Position numbers and translations under genes: made by a program
Notes under the pieces: generated by a model
Database searches by the model: none
The model's input: only the letters and a program-made list of their open reading frames with translations
Told to the model about the DNA's origin: nothing
Assembly: GCF_017409525.1 (NCBI RefSeq)
Contig: NZ_JAFQSO010000004.1
Span: forward strand, 62,001-126,000
Length of the DNA stretch: 64,000 bases
Direction of reading: 5' to 3'
DNA from: Methanobrevibacter sp.
GTDB lineage: Archaea > Methanobacteriota > Methanobacteria > Methanobacteriales > Methanobacteriaceae
Part shown: positions 8,123 through 17,065 of the stretch, piece after piece
Numbering within the stretch: position 1 is the stretch's first letter
How the letters are laid out: every line of letters starts with the position of its first letter

Positions 8123-9019
8123 GTAATAATACAAGACAGCCTTTTGGGCATGCATTCTGTTTTCGGCCTCATCATAAACTACAGATTGTGGCCCGTCAAT
8201 AATATCCCCAGTCACTTCTTGGCCCCTAATTGCAGGCAAGCAGTGCATGAAAATAGCTCCATCATTTGCCAAACCCATCAAATCACTGTTAACTTGGAAA
8301 GGAGATAAGTCAAGTTCTCTTTGTTTTGCTTCAGCTTCATCTCCCATGCTTACCCAAACGTCGGTGTATACCACATCAACATTTTCGAGGGCAACGCCAA
8401 TATCATCACTAACAGTAATTTCTGTGTTATTTTCACTGGCAAACTCCAAAGCAGTTTTTAGGATATCTTCATTAGGCTCATAACCTTTAGGACAAGCAAC
8501 AGACATGTCCATTCCTAAAAGCGGAGCAATTAATAAAAGGGAATTACACACATTATTTCCATCACCAACAAAGCAGATTTTTTTACCTTCCAAATCACCC
8601 AAATGTTCTTTGATTGTTAACATGTCAGCCAATGCTTGACAAGGGTGTTCTAAATTGGTTAACCCGCTTATGACTGGCACGTCGGAATATTTGGCTAGTT
8701 CAATAACATCCTCATGTTCAATAGCACGAATCATTATTCCATCAACGAAACGGCTTAAGACCTTGGCAGTATCTGAAATTGGTTCCCCTCTTCCCATCTG
8801 CAAGTCATTAGATGACAAGAAGATTGCTCTTCCGCCTAACTGATACATTCCAACATCAAAAGAAACTCTAGTTCTTGTGGAAGACTTTTGGAAAATCATT
8901 GCTAATGTTTTACCTTCAAGAGGCCTGTCTTCCATCTCCCCTGCTTTAATTTTACTAGCCAAATCAAGAATATGTTTTACATCCTCTTTAATATCACAAA
9001 TAGATAATAAACTATCCAT
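8114..9019 (-). CDS. argF: Ornithine carbamoyltransferase
   Basis: 301 aa. The carbamoyl-phosphate motif STRTR is at residues 47-51; HPCQALAD and, near the C-terminus, HCLPA are the ornithine-type signatures that separate it from aspartate carbamoyltransferase. Makes citrulline from ornithine and carbamoyl phosphate in arginine synthesis. A clear AAAGGGGA site precedes the ATG, with a TATA-like TTTAATATATAT about 50 bp upstream and a palindrome above that. Confidence 0.95.
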   Translation of the reverse strand: MDSLLSICDIKEDVKHILDLASKIKAGEMEDRPLEGKTLAMIFQKSSTRTRVSFDVGMYQLGGRAIFLSSNDLQMGRGEPISDTAKVLSRFVDGIMIRAIEHEDVIELAKYSDVPVISGLTNLEHPCQALADMLTIKEHLGDLEGKKICFVGDGNNVCNSLLLIAPLLGMDMSVACPKGYEPNEDILKTALEFASENNTEITVSDDIGVALENVDVVYTDVWVSMGDEAEAKQRELDLSPFQVNSDLMGLANDGAIFMHCLPAIRGQEVTGDIIDGPQSVVYDEAENRMHAQKAVLYYYLM

Positions 9020-9094
9020 CTAAAATTCCCCTTTAAATATTATAAAAAAGAATATTTGTAAAAGATATATATTAAAGGTTTCTATAACTCATCA

Positions 9095-9109
9095 ACACTT
9101 CAGAAGTGT
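9095..9109. promoter_or_regulatory. Palindrome upstream of the argF TATA box
   Basis: ACACTTC-A-GAAGTGT is a perfect 7-bp inverted repeat around one base. It lies about 20-25 bp upstream of the argF TATA-like element and downstream of the purD stop. The spacing fits a binding site for an activator or repressor. A terminator is less likely because the T-run beside it is on the plus strand while both neighbouring genes are on the minus strand. Confidence 0.4.
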
Positions 9110-9154
9110 ATTTTTTGATTTTGATTACTGAATAAAAAAAAGAATAAAAGAAAT

Positions 9155-10465
9155 TTAGTTTAAAATTTCTTTCATGTGTTCAACACGCTTGTTAACAAGT
9201 TCTGTTGTACCAACATCTCTTCTGTGATAAACATTACCTTTAACAAATTCACAAGCTTTTTCAGCTATTTTTTCAGCTTCTTCAATTGATTCTCCTCTAG
9301 CTACGATACCTAATGCCCTTGAACCGGATAAGTGAATTCCATCGTCTTCCTTAGATACCGCTGCATAGAATACCTTTGCGCCCATCTCTTCAATAGCTTC
9401 CTCATCCACTTCAATTAACTCTCCAGCATATTCAGTTTCAGGATATCCATCAGGTACAATGTATTTACATACGCTAGCTTTATCTTCAAATTCTGCTGAA
9501 TCCAGATTGCCATCTACAATAGCTTGGCAAACGTCAGCCAATGGAGTTTTAAGAAGCGGCAAAACATTCATTGCCTCAGGATCTCCAAATCTTGCATTAT
9601 ACTCAATTAATTTAGGACCATCAGCTGTTAACATGAATTGACCATATAAAATACCTTTGTATGGTTCAGCTTCCTTAGCAATTGCTTTTAATGTTTCTTT
9701 CATTATTTCAACTGCCTTATCATAATCATCCTGACTTAAAAATGGCAGTAATCCACCAACATCAGAGTATGATCCCATTCCTCCTGTAATGGCTCCAACA
9801 TCCCCTTCAAATGCATGAGGGTGGTCCTGTGCTGCAGGCATCGGTGCTAAATTTTCACCATCGCAAAATGCTTGAATAGTAAATTCCTCACCAATCAATC
9901 TCTCTTCAATAATTACTTGTGCAAATCCACCCATTTCATTATCAATTACTTCACATGAGTATTCTTTTGCCTCTTCATTATCCTTAAGATGGTCTCCTAC
10001 AATCTTTACTCCCTTACCACCTGTTAAACCAACAGGTTTTACTACAACATCACGGTCAAATTCATCCAGGAATGCAGAAACATCTTCAGAGTTATCAAAC
10101 ACCTTATAAATTAAAGATCCTTCAATTTCATAATCTTCAAATAATTTTCTCATAAATGATTTATCTGTTTCAATCCTTGCTGCACTTTGGGTTGGTCCTA
10201 CACATTTAATTCCATTTTTTTGAAGCTCATCTACAATTCCTTTTCCAAGTGGAGCTTCAGGACCAATGAATGCAATGTCAATGTCCTTTTCAACTGCATA
10301 TTCGGCAACTTTTTCAACTTCCCCTTCATCTCCTTGTTTAAATTCGGCAATTTTAGACATTCCAGGGTTTATTTTACTCATATAACAATATAATTCTACA
10401 TCATCCTTAAGTGCATCAGCAATAGCATGTTCACGAGCACCAGTACCAACAACTAAAACTTTCAT
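9155..10465 (-). CDS. purD: Phosphoribosylamine-glycine ligase (GAR synthetase)
   Basis: 436 aa from the ATG at 10465, which is preceded by AAAGGAGA at a good distance. The frame is open 17 codons further up, but those codons lack a Shine-Dalgarno site and precede the normal N-terminus [16 protein letters not shown]. The ATP-grasp domain has [16 protein letters not shown] and [16 protein letters not shown] with the metal-binding Glu and Asn. Catalyses the second step of purine synthesis. Divergent from the MATE operon across a 114-bp promoter region. A T-rich run follows the stop on its own strand. Confidence 0.95.
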   Translation of the reverse strand: MKVLVVGTGAREHAIADALKDDVELYCYMSKINPGMSKIAEFKQGDEGEVEKVAEYAVEKDIDIAFIGPEAPLGKGIVDELQKNGIKCVGPTQSAARIETDKSFMRKLFEDYEIEGSLIYKVFDNSEDVSAFLDEFDRDVVVKPVGLTGGKGVKIVGDHLKDNEEAKEYSCEVIDNEMGGFAQVIIEERLIGEEFTIQAFCDGENLAPMPAAQDHPHAFEGDVGAITGGMGSYSDVGGLLPFLSQDDYDKAVEIMKETLKAIAKEAEPYKGILYGQFMLTADGPKLIEYNARFGDPEAMNVLPLLKTPLADVCQAIVDGNLDSAEFEDKASVCKYIVPDGYPETEYAGELIEVDEEAIEEMGAKVFYAAVSKEDDGIHLSGSRALGIVARGESIEEAEKIAEKACEFVKGNVYHRRDVGTTELVNKRVEHMKEILN

Positions 10466-10534
10466 GATTGAGTCTCCTTTATTAATTAAAACTATATTCT
10501 TAAAAATATTTAACATTATCTTTAAATACTAATA

Positions 10535-10568
10535 CTTGCATATACAAGAGTATAGTTGCATATGCAAG
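10535..10568. promoter_or_regulatory. Twin palindromic operators before the MATE-MarR operon
   Basis: Two copies of the same dyad lie in tandem: the near-perfect CTTGCATATACAAG (10535-10548) and GTTGCATATGCAAG (10555-10568), whose core TTGCATATGCAA is a perfect 12-bp palindrome. Their centres are 20 bp apart, about two helical turns, so they present the same face. A TATA-like TTTAAATAC lies just upstream (10521-10529), so a bound protein would cover the start region. The MarR protein encoded in the same operon is the obvious candidate; the second dyad abuts the Shine-Dalgarno site GAGAGGT. Confidence 0.7.
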
Positions 10569-10579
10569 AGAGGTAAATT

Positions 10580-11950
10580 ATGGAGAAAAATTCAAATATA
10601 GAAATGATTACAGGAGACCCAAAAAAAGCCATTAATAAGTTATCACTTCCAATTATAGGCAGCATGTTTTTGATATTTGCAAATAACATTATTGACAGTA
10701 TATGGGTAGCAGGACTAGGTGCAGAACCTTTAGCAGCACTTGGATATATCACACCACTATTTATGATATTAGTAGGATTCGGAAACGGACTGGGAGCCGG
10801 TGGAAATTCATTAATATCAAGATATATAGGAGCTGAGGATAAGCATTCAGCAAACAATGCAGCAATACACAACTTAATTTTAAGTTTTATAGTTTCAATA
10901 ATCATTTCGATAATATTTCTCATTTTTATGGAACCATTGCTTAACATGATGGGTGCAAGCAGTGTCATAAACTATGCAATGGACTATGGATTTATTATTT
11001 TTGCATTGACATTTGCAATTTTAATGCCACCAATCTTAGGGGGAGCATTCAGAGCAGAAGGAGATGTAAAAAGAGCAACATTGCCAATAGCTATAGCGGC
11101 AATAATAAACATGATTTTAGATCCGATATTCATTTACACTCTAGGAATGGGAATCAAGGGAGCAGCATTGGCAACAGCATTGGGCCCATTCATAAGCTTG
11201 CTTTTAATGTTCTACTGGATTTACGTCAAAAAGGACACATACCTGTCATATAATTTAAAAGACTTCCACAACGATTTAAAAATGTATAAAGACATTTTAG
11301 TTGTCGGTATCCCTGCAAGCTTAGAGCAATTGGTGCTATCTGTCTTAACAATCTTTGTAAACTACATGCTAACACTTGTTTCAGGACCTGTAGCGGTAGC
11401 GGTTTATACAGCGGGTTGGAGAATAGTAAACATTGGAATGCTTCCGGCGATAGGAGTTGGAACAGCGGCAATATCCGTTGCGGGAGTGGCATATGGAGCA
11501 AAAAAATATGAAAACCTACGAGTCACAGCAAGATATGCCGTTAAAGTGGCTTTAATTGCATCAATAATAGTGTGTATAATTTTAAATGTATTTGCTAATC
11601 AAATCGCATTTATCTTCTCATATTCAGAAAGCAGCGCACAATTAGCGCCACTGATAGCTAGTTTCTTACAGTTGATGTGTCTATTTATCCTATATGTGCC
11701 ATTTGGAGCCAGTGCAGGTAATGTATTCCAAGGCGTTGGAAAAGGAACAATATCCTTTGTACTGACAAGTTTTAGGGAATTCATACTTGTACTGATATTT
11801 GCATACCTCCTAGGATTTACATTCAATATGGGCGAGTTTGGAATCTATTGCGGAATGCTTTTAGGCGGTGGAATCGGTTCTCTGATATGCTATGCATGCA
11901 TTGAACTTTACATCAACAAACTAATCAGGAGCAAAGAACATGGAATTTAA
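10580..11950 (+). CDS. MATE family multidrug/toxin exporter
   Basis: 456 aa with about twelve hydrophobic segments in two related halves. The first half opens with KLSLPIIGSMFLIFANNIIDSIWVAGLG, the usual MatE opening, and the PxxxGGAFRAEGD region ends TM5. Members use Na+ or H+ gradients to expel cationic drugs or other small molecules. First gene of an operon: its end overlaps the MarR gene by 11 bases, and the nitroreductase follows with a 4-base overlap. Shine-Dalgarno GAGAGGT sits 5 bases before the ATG. Substrate cannot be told from sequence. Confidence 0.9.
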   Translation: MEKNSNIEMITGDPKKAINKLSLPIIGSMFLIFANNIIDSIWVAGLGAEPLAALGYITPLFMILVGFGNGLGAGGNSLISRYIGAEDKHSANNAAIHNLILSFIVSIIISIIFLIFMEPLLNMMGASSVINYAMDYGFIIFALTFAILMPPILGGAFRAEGDVKRATLPIAIAAIINMILDPIFIYTLGMGIKGAALATALGPFISLLLMFYWIYVKKDTYLSYNLKDFHNDLKMYKDILVVGIPASLEQLVLSVLTIFVNYMLTLVSGPVAVAVYTAGWRIVNIGMLPAIGVGTAAISVAGVAYGAKKYENLRVTARYAVKVALIASIIVCIILNVFANQIAFIFSYSESSAQLAPLIASFLQLMCLFILYVPFGASAGNVFQGVGKGTISFVLTSFREFILVLIFAYLLGFTFNMGEFGIYCGMLLGGGIGSLICYACIELYINKLIRSKEHGI

Positions 11951-12356
11951 AGATGACATTCCAACAGCGCCTTTAATTTCAATAATGTATAGGGAGCATG
12001 CAAAATACATTAACGATAACGTTAAAGAGGATGACTTGAGTTTTGGCCTCTTTCCGTTATTAATAAACATATACAAAAATGAGGGAATCATTCAAGAGCA
12101 GCTAGCCCAAAATTTTCACCTAAACGAAAGCACAATTACAAGAAACCTTAAAAAACTAGAAGACAAGGGATTTATTAAAAGAGAAAAATATAAAAGAACA
12201 AAAAGAATTGAAGTTACTCCTAAAGGAGCTAAAACCGCAAAAAAAGTAATGGATTATGATGAAATATGGGACAAACATATAAAAGAAATTATCGGCGAAA
12301 ATGAATACAATAATTTTCTAATCACTCTTAAAAAAATTAGTGAGGAGTTAATATGA
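11940..12356 (+). CDS. MarR-family transcriptional regulator
   Basis: 138 aa winged-helix protein. The recognition region IIQEQLAQNFHLNESTITRNLKKLEDKGFIKREK (about residues 52-85) is the MarR helix-turn-helix and wing, with dimerisation helices at both ends. It probably represses its own operon by binding the twin palindromes at 10535-10568 and is released by a ligand of the exporter. The start codon sits inside the MATE gene behind AGGAG. Confidence 0.88.
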   Translation: MEFKDDIPTAPLISIMYREHAKYINDNVKEDDLSFGLFPLLINIYKNEGIIQEQLAQNFHLNESTITRNLKKLEDKGFIKREKYKRTKRIEVTPKGAKTAKKVMDYDEIWDKHIKEIIGENEYNNFLITLKKISEELI

Positions 12357-12886
12357 ACCAAACAATCAATGACTTAAAGACAAGAAGAAGCATACGCAAA
12401 TTTAAAGATGAACAAATCTCAGATGAAGACTTAAAAATAATTCTAGAGACAGGTACTTACGCACCAACAGGAAGAGGTGCACAGTCTCCGAAAATTGTTG
12501 TAATTCAAGATGAAGAAACAATTAAAGAGTTATCCGCTTGGAACAGAAGTTTTTTCCCAGTGGAAGTTCCGGATGATTTGGACCCTTTTTACGGCGCTAA
12601 AACCTTATTAATCGTTTTAGCAGATAGCGAAATGCCAACCTGGGTTGAAGATGGGGCAAGCGTGCTAACGGTACTTGTCAATGCAGCTCATGCAGTTGGT
12701 GTTGGAAGCTGTTGGATTCATAGAGCCCGTGACGAATTTGCGTCTCCTAAAGGAAAAGAACTATTAAAAGAATGGGGAATTCCAGAAAGATATGAAGGAA
12801 TAGGCCATGTAGTTCTTGGATATCCGGATATGGAAGCACCAGAACCTTTACCTAGAAAAGAAGATTATATCCACTTTGTGGATTAA
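12353..12886 (+). CDS. Nitroreductase-family FMN oxidoreductase
   Basis: 177 aa. N-terminal FMN/phosphate motif RRSIRKFKD (about residues 11-19), TGTYAPTGRGAQSPKIVV, and the C-terminal GIGHVVLGYPD with the typical GY-x-D. The family reduces nitro compounds, quinones or flavins with NAD(P)H. Its ATG overlaps the MarR stop (ATGA) after GAGGAG, which makes it part of the exporter operon and suggests a role in detoxifying the same compound. Confidence 0.88.
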   Translation: MNQTINDLKTRRSIRKFKDEQISDEDLKIILETGTYAPTGRGAQSPKIVVIQDEETIKELSAWNRSFFPVEVPDDLDPFYGAKTLLIVLADSEMPTWVEDGASVLTVLVNAAHAVGVGSCWIHRARDEFASPKGKELLKEWGIPERYEGIGHVVLGYPDMEAPEPLPRKEDYIHFVD

Positions 12887-12928
12887 ATTTTTAAAAAAAA
12901 AGAAATTGAAGATGAGTCAACAGCTCAT

Positions 12929-14629
12929 CTACATTTTTTCAGGTGCGGAAACACCCAAAATATCCAAAGCGTTTTTGATAGTTGTTTTAGCCCTGTCGAC
13001 TAAAACCAATCTGGTATCCTCATATTCTGATCCAATGACTTGCTCTGATTTGTAAAATTTGTTAAATGAACCAGCCAAATCCTGTGAGTATTGTGTAATA
13101 TTGTGAACTCTCTTTTTATTTGCACAATCTTCAACAACTTGAGGGAATTTAGCGATTTGTCTAATCAAATCCTGCTCTGCATCATTTGGAACCCAATCAT
13201 CAGATACTTCTAAAGAGCCAATGTCCTTGCCTGATTTTGCAAGCAGTTTACATGCTCTTGCATGAGCGTATTGAATGGATGCACAACCTCTCTCAAAGCT
13301 TAATGCTTCATCCCATTTGAATGTTAAATGCTTTTCGGGGGATAATTTAGCGATGAAGAACCTTATTGCCCCGACACCTATCTCTTCAGCGATTGGTGCA
13401 ATTTCTTCTTCAGATAAATCCGGATTTCTGGATTTAATTTCATCGTGTGCTCTTAAAACCGCTTCATCAATTAATTCATCGACAGAAACGAATTTTCCTC
13501 TTCTTGTTGACATTGAACCTTCAGGAAGAGTAATGAATTCATAAAATATTACTTCAGGAGCATCTTGTCTAAATATTTCTTCAAAAATAACTTTGATCTG
13601 TTTTGCAGCCAACTTATGGTCTGAACCTAAAATATCAAGTACTGTATCACCTAAAGTAGCTTTGTATTTATGATAAGCCAAATCACGGGTGGAATAAAGT
13701 GAAGTGCCGTTTGATCTTCTTAAAACAAACTCTTTTTCAATATTAAAGTCTGTTAAATCAATGTATAAAACATCATTTTCCCTTGTAAAACCTTCCCTTT
13801 GAATATAAGTTACAAGGTCATCGACTTCACCATTTCTTACAAATTGGCCTTCCCAAACAAAGTCATCATGGACTATGTTCATCCTTAAAAGAGACTCTTT
13901 CATTCCAGAAATACATTTTGAAACAACATCTTCAAAGATTTTATTTAACTCTTCATCATCACCCTGCTCATATTTTTGGATTAATTCATCGACTTTGGCT
14001 TTAAGAACATCATCCTCTTCAACGGCCTTATTTGCATCAAAGTATAACTTTCCAATCTTGTGGTCAATTTTCTCTCCTTCATAATCCTCAATATTCAATC
14101 CACATTCTGTTATACCACATACAATAATAGCTATTTGTCTGCCCATATCATTTACATAATATTGGGTTTCCACATCCCTTCCACCTAATTTTAAAAGTCT
14201 AGCAAGGGAATCCCCAAAAATAGAATTTCTGATGTGTCCAATATGAAGCGGACCGTTAGGATTAGCTGAAGTGTGTTCCAATACAATTTTTTCACCATAT
14301 TCCGGAAGTTGGCCATAGTTTTCATCGACTTTCTCCAAAAGCAATTTTGAAAACTTGGAATAGTCAATGAAGAAATTAACATAAGGTCCAAAGTTTTGAA
14401 CTTTAGTAAAAATTTCCGGAACTTCAATCTTTTCAACTAACTCTTTTGCAACTTCCGGAGGGGAAGTCCTTAATTTTTTTGTAAGAGCGAATGCAATGGT
14501 ACTTGCAAGGTCTCCCAAATCAGGATTTGGAGGGAACTCTAATTTAAAATTCCTGTCAATCTCCTCATCATATTGATCCAAAGCCTTATTTATAGCTTCA
14601 ATAGCCTGTCTTTCAATTTCAAAATACAT
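12929..14629 (-). CDS. argS: Arginyl-tRNA synthetase
   Basis: 566 aa class I synthetase. HIGH motif in ANPNGPLHIGHIRNS (about residue 125); the KMSK position reads SMSTRRGKF, as in many ArgRS without canonical KMSK; N-terminal Add1 domain and C-terminal anticodon-binding DALR domain present. Shine-Dalgarno GGTGAG precedes the ATG. It is the last gene of the hemL-signal peptidase-argS run, 18 bp after the peptidase stop, and is convergent with the nitroreductase gene. Confidence 0.96.
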   Translation of the reverse strand: MYFEIERQAIEAINKALDQYDEEIDRNFKLEFPPNPDLGDLASTIAFALTKKLRTSPPEVAKELVEKIEVPEIFTKVQNFGPYVNFFIDYSKFSKLLLEKVDENYGQLPEYGEKIVLEHTSANPNGPLHIGHIRNSIFGDSLARLLKLGGRDVETQYYVNDMGRQIAIIVCGITECGLNIEDYEGEKIDHKIGKLYFDANKAVEEDDVLKAKVDELIQKYEQGDDEELNKIFEDVVSKCISGMKESLLRMNIVHDDFVWEGQFVRNGEVDDLVTYIQREGFTRENDVLYIDLTDFNIEKEFVLRRSNGTSLYSTRDLAYHKYKATLGDTVLDILGSDHKLAAKQIKVIFEEIFRQDAPEVIFYEFITLPEGSMSTRRGKFVSVDELIDEAVLRAHDEIKSRNPDLSEEEIAPIAEEIGVGAIRFFIAKLSPEKHLTFKWDEALSFERGCASIQYAHARACKLLAKSGKDIGSLEVSDDWVPNDAEQDLIRQIAKFPQVVEDCANKKRVHNITQYSQDLAGSFNKFYKSEQVIGSEYEDTRLVLVDRAKTTIKNALDILGVSAPEKM

Positions 14630-14647
14630 TAACTCACCTTTAAATAA

Positions 14648-15073
14648 TCATAAACCTCTTAACCAAAGGGACAGATAACCGATTTTTGGAATAACTACCA
14701 AATTATCACCAATTGTTACAACCTTCTGCTTAATTTGATCGGCTGTAACATAATATGGGTCTGGAGAATCATTATTATCCCCTTTTATCTCATACATCGT
14801 AGTCCCATTAATATCAACAATATTTATAACCCTATGAATAACCGGTTGGTCATACCATTTTGCATCATAAACAACAACATCCCCCACTTGAACATCAGCA
14901 GGGTCAAATTCATGAATACCTAAGAAATCTGCTTTTTCAACAAGAACTATGTCTCCTCTATAAAATGCAGGTTCCATACTGCCGGAAACAACTACATTTA
15001 AGTGTTGAGCAGCGATTAATACAATTACAAGAATAATTATATATGTTGCAATTTCTTTGTAATTAATTTCCAT
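14648..15073 (-). CDS. Archaeal signal peptidase I (Sec11-type)
   Basis: 141 aa. One N-terminal membrane anchor (about residues 8-25), then GSMEPAFYRGD with nucleophile Ser32, His80 in VIHRV as the general base of the ER/archaeal-type enzyme, and GDNNDSPDP carrying the conserved acidic residues. It cleaves Sec signal peptides at the outer face of the membrane. GAAGGT lies before the ATG, 4 bp after the hemL stop. Confidence 0.93.
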   Translation of the reverse strand: MEINYKEIATYIIILVIVLIAAQHLNVVVSGSMEPAFYRGDIVLVEKADFLGIHEFDPADVQVGDVVVYDAKWYDQPVIHRVINIVDINGTTMYEIKGDNNDSPDPYYVTADQIKQKVVTIGDNLVVIPKIGYLSLWLRGL

Positions 15074-15077
15074 TATA

Positions 15078-16352
15078 TTACCTTCTTCTCTTCTTGAATG
15101 CTACCTGAAGAGCCAATTCAATAGCATCTGAAGTTTTTTGCATGTCCTCCATAGTGTGCGCATTTGAAATAAAATTACACTCAAATTGGGATGGAGGAAT
15201 AAACACGCCTTCTTTCAATAAAGCCTTAAAGTACCTTAAGAATTGCCTTCTATCAGATTCCTGTGCATCAGCATAATTATAAACTGGTGCAGGATTGAAA
15301 TAAATTTGAAACATTGAAGCCAGTCCCACTGGTTGAATATTATACTCTTCATCATCTATAATAGACTGAATATTGCCTCTTAGATAGTTTCCTTTTCTCT
15401 CTAATTCCTTATAAAACGCATCATCAAGCTGTGTTAAAGTAGAAATACCTGCCTGTACTGAAATTGGATTTCCTGAAAAGGTACCTGCCTGATAAACTGG
15501 ACCGTTAGGAGCTATTAATTCCATTATTTCTCTTTTTCCACAAAAAGCACCCATCGGAAGCCCTCCACCTACAATCTTACCTAAAGTGGTCAAATCCGGA
15601 GTGACTCCATAATACTGTTGAGCTCCACCTCTTGATGCTCTAAAACCAGTGATAACTTCATCAAATATTAAAATGATATTATTCTCTTCTGTAATTTTTC
15701 TTATGAATTCTAAAAATCCTGGTTTTGGTTCAATACAACCAACATTGCCCATTACAACTTCCATGATGATACAGGCAATGTCTTCACCTTCTTTTTCAAT
15801 TAATTCTGTAAGAGCTTCTTCGTCATTGAATGGAACGGACAAAGTGTTTTTTGTAGTGTCTTCGGGAATACCTGGACTGTCAGGCAATGTTGCAGCACCG
15901 GATCCTCCCTTAACCAATACATAATCATGAGCCCCATGATAAGCTCCTTCAAACTTAACAATTTTATCTCTGCCTGTGAAACCTCTTGCAAGCCTGATAG
16001 CACTCATTGTAGCTTCAGTCCCACTGTTACAGAATCTTACCATTTCAGCAGACGGAATCCTATCAACAACTTCCTTTGCAAGTTTTATTTCATTTTCAGT
16101 AGGGGCACCATAAGCAGACCCCATAGTCAATTGATTAGAAACTTCCCTTACAACTTTAGGATCCGCATGTCCTAATATTAATGGACCATAAGCTAAACAA
16201 TGGTCAATATAAGTTTTTCCATCCACATCAGTGATTTTTGAACCTCCAGCACTTTTAACAAAAAATGGATAAGGTTTGAAAGCACGTACCGGAGAGTTTA
16301 CTCCACCAGGAAAATAATTTTTAGATTCATTGAATAATTCTTCAGAATACAT
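15078..16352 (-). CDS. hemL: Glutamate-1-semialdehyde 2,1-aminomutase
   Basis: 424 aa class III PLP aminotransferase. Signatures: [12 protein letters not shown] at the N-terminus, [16 protein letters not shown], the PLP-aspartate in [11 protein letters not shown], and the PLP-lysine in [15 protein letters not shown]. Makes 5-aminolevulinate by the C5 route, feeding the F430 and cobamide genes found elsewhere in this window. It starts 9 bp after cbiC behind GTGATAAT, so the two tetrapyrrole genes are co-transcribed. Confidence 0.96.
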   Translation of the reverse strand: MYSEELFNESKNYFPGGVNSPVRAFKPYPFFVKSAGGSKITDVDGKTYIDHCLAYGPLILGHADPKVVREVSNQLTMGSAYGAPTENEIKLAKEVVDRIPSAEMVRFCNSGTEATMSAIRLARGFTGRDKIVKFEGAYHGAHDYVLVKGGSGAATLPDSPGIPEDTTKNTLSVPFNDEEALTELIEKEGEDIACIIMEVVMGNVGCIEPKPGFLEFIRKITEENNIILIFDEVITGFRASRGGAQQYYGVTPDLTTLGKIVGGGLPMGAFCGKREIMELIAPNGPVYQAGTFSGNPISVQAGISTLTQLDDAFYKELERKGNYLRGNIQSIIDDEEYNIQPVGLASMFQIYFNPAPVYNYADAQESDRRQFLRYFKALLKEGVFIPPSQFECNFISNAHTMEDMQKTSDAIELALQVAFKKRRR

Positions 16353-16361
16353 ATTATCACA

Positions 16362-16991
16362 CTATAAATGTTGGATTAATGAATTTACACAAGCCACGGC
16401 AATAGGTGTTCCTCCTTTAGGACCTTCCACAATAATATTTGGAATATCTGAATTATGTAAAGCTTCTTTGGAATCAGCTGCTCCAACAAAACCAACAGGA
16501 ACTCCCACAATAGCTTTAAGATTCATTTCACCATTTTGATATAAATCCATTGCTTCAAAAACAGCGGTTGGAGCATTACCAGAAACTACTATTCCTTCAA
16601 AATCGTTCATCGCAGCATAACGCATTGCAGCGGCCGCTCTTGTGATTTGATGCTCTTTAGCAATTTTTATGACTTCTTCATTTCTGATATAACACTCAAC
16701 TTCCCCTTCATACCTTGTAATACCATACTTAACCATATTAATGTCAGTTAAAATGGTTTCATTATTTTTTAGGGAAGTCATAGCTGCATCTACAAAATCA
16801 GAACTCATCTTTACTAGTTTTGCATATTCAGGATCAGCAGTTGAGTGGACAATCCTCTCAACGATGTCTTTTTCTATAGGTTTTAAATCTTTGACATCAT
16901 CCCCAATAAGGTCACGGATAATTTCCCTACTTTTATTTGCAATATCCAAACCTTGTTTAGTTGATGCACCCATGAACATTTTGTCTGTCAT
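16362..16991 (-). CDS. cbiC: Cobalt-precorrin-8 methylmutase
   Basis: 209 aa from ATG 16991. The frame extends further up only through a TTG without support. Catalytic His49 is in ERIVHSTADPEY; AAAAMRYAA and the C-terminal GTPIAVACVNSLI match CbiC/CobH. Converts cobalt-precorrin-8 to cobyrinate by a 1,5-methyl shift. A TATA-like TTATATAT begins only about 26 bases before the ATG and there is no Shine-Dalgarno site, so the mRNA is probably leaderless. The start also leaves a clear 74-bp promoter gap after the upstream flavoprotein gene. Confidence 0.92.
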   Translation of the reverse strand: MTDKMFMGASTKQGLDIANKSREIIRDLIGDDVKDLKPIEKDIVERIVHSTADPEYAKLVKMSSDFVDAAMTSLKNNETILTDINMVKYGITRYEGEVECYIRNEEVIKIAKEHQITRAAAAMRYAAMNDFEGIVVSGNAPTAVFEAMDLYQNGEMNLKAIVGVPVGFVGAADSKEALHNSDIPNIIVEGPKGGTPIAVACVNSLIQHL

Positions 16992-17065
16992 ATTATAACT
17001 ATTAGTAAATATATAAGTTAAATATTTTGTTCTATCATATGAAAATAGGAAAAAATTTGTCAAAA

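Noticed and set aside
10466-10516. Upstream extension of PurD to 453 aa
   Set aside because: The Shine-Dalgarno AAAGGAGA and the family N-terminus both select ATG 10465.
16992-17063. Longer N-terminus for CbiC starting at TTG 17063
   Set aside because: No ribosome site, hydrophobic unrelated residues, and it would cover the TATA box that fits ATG 16991.
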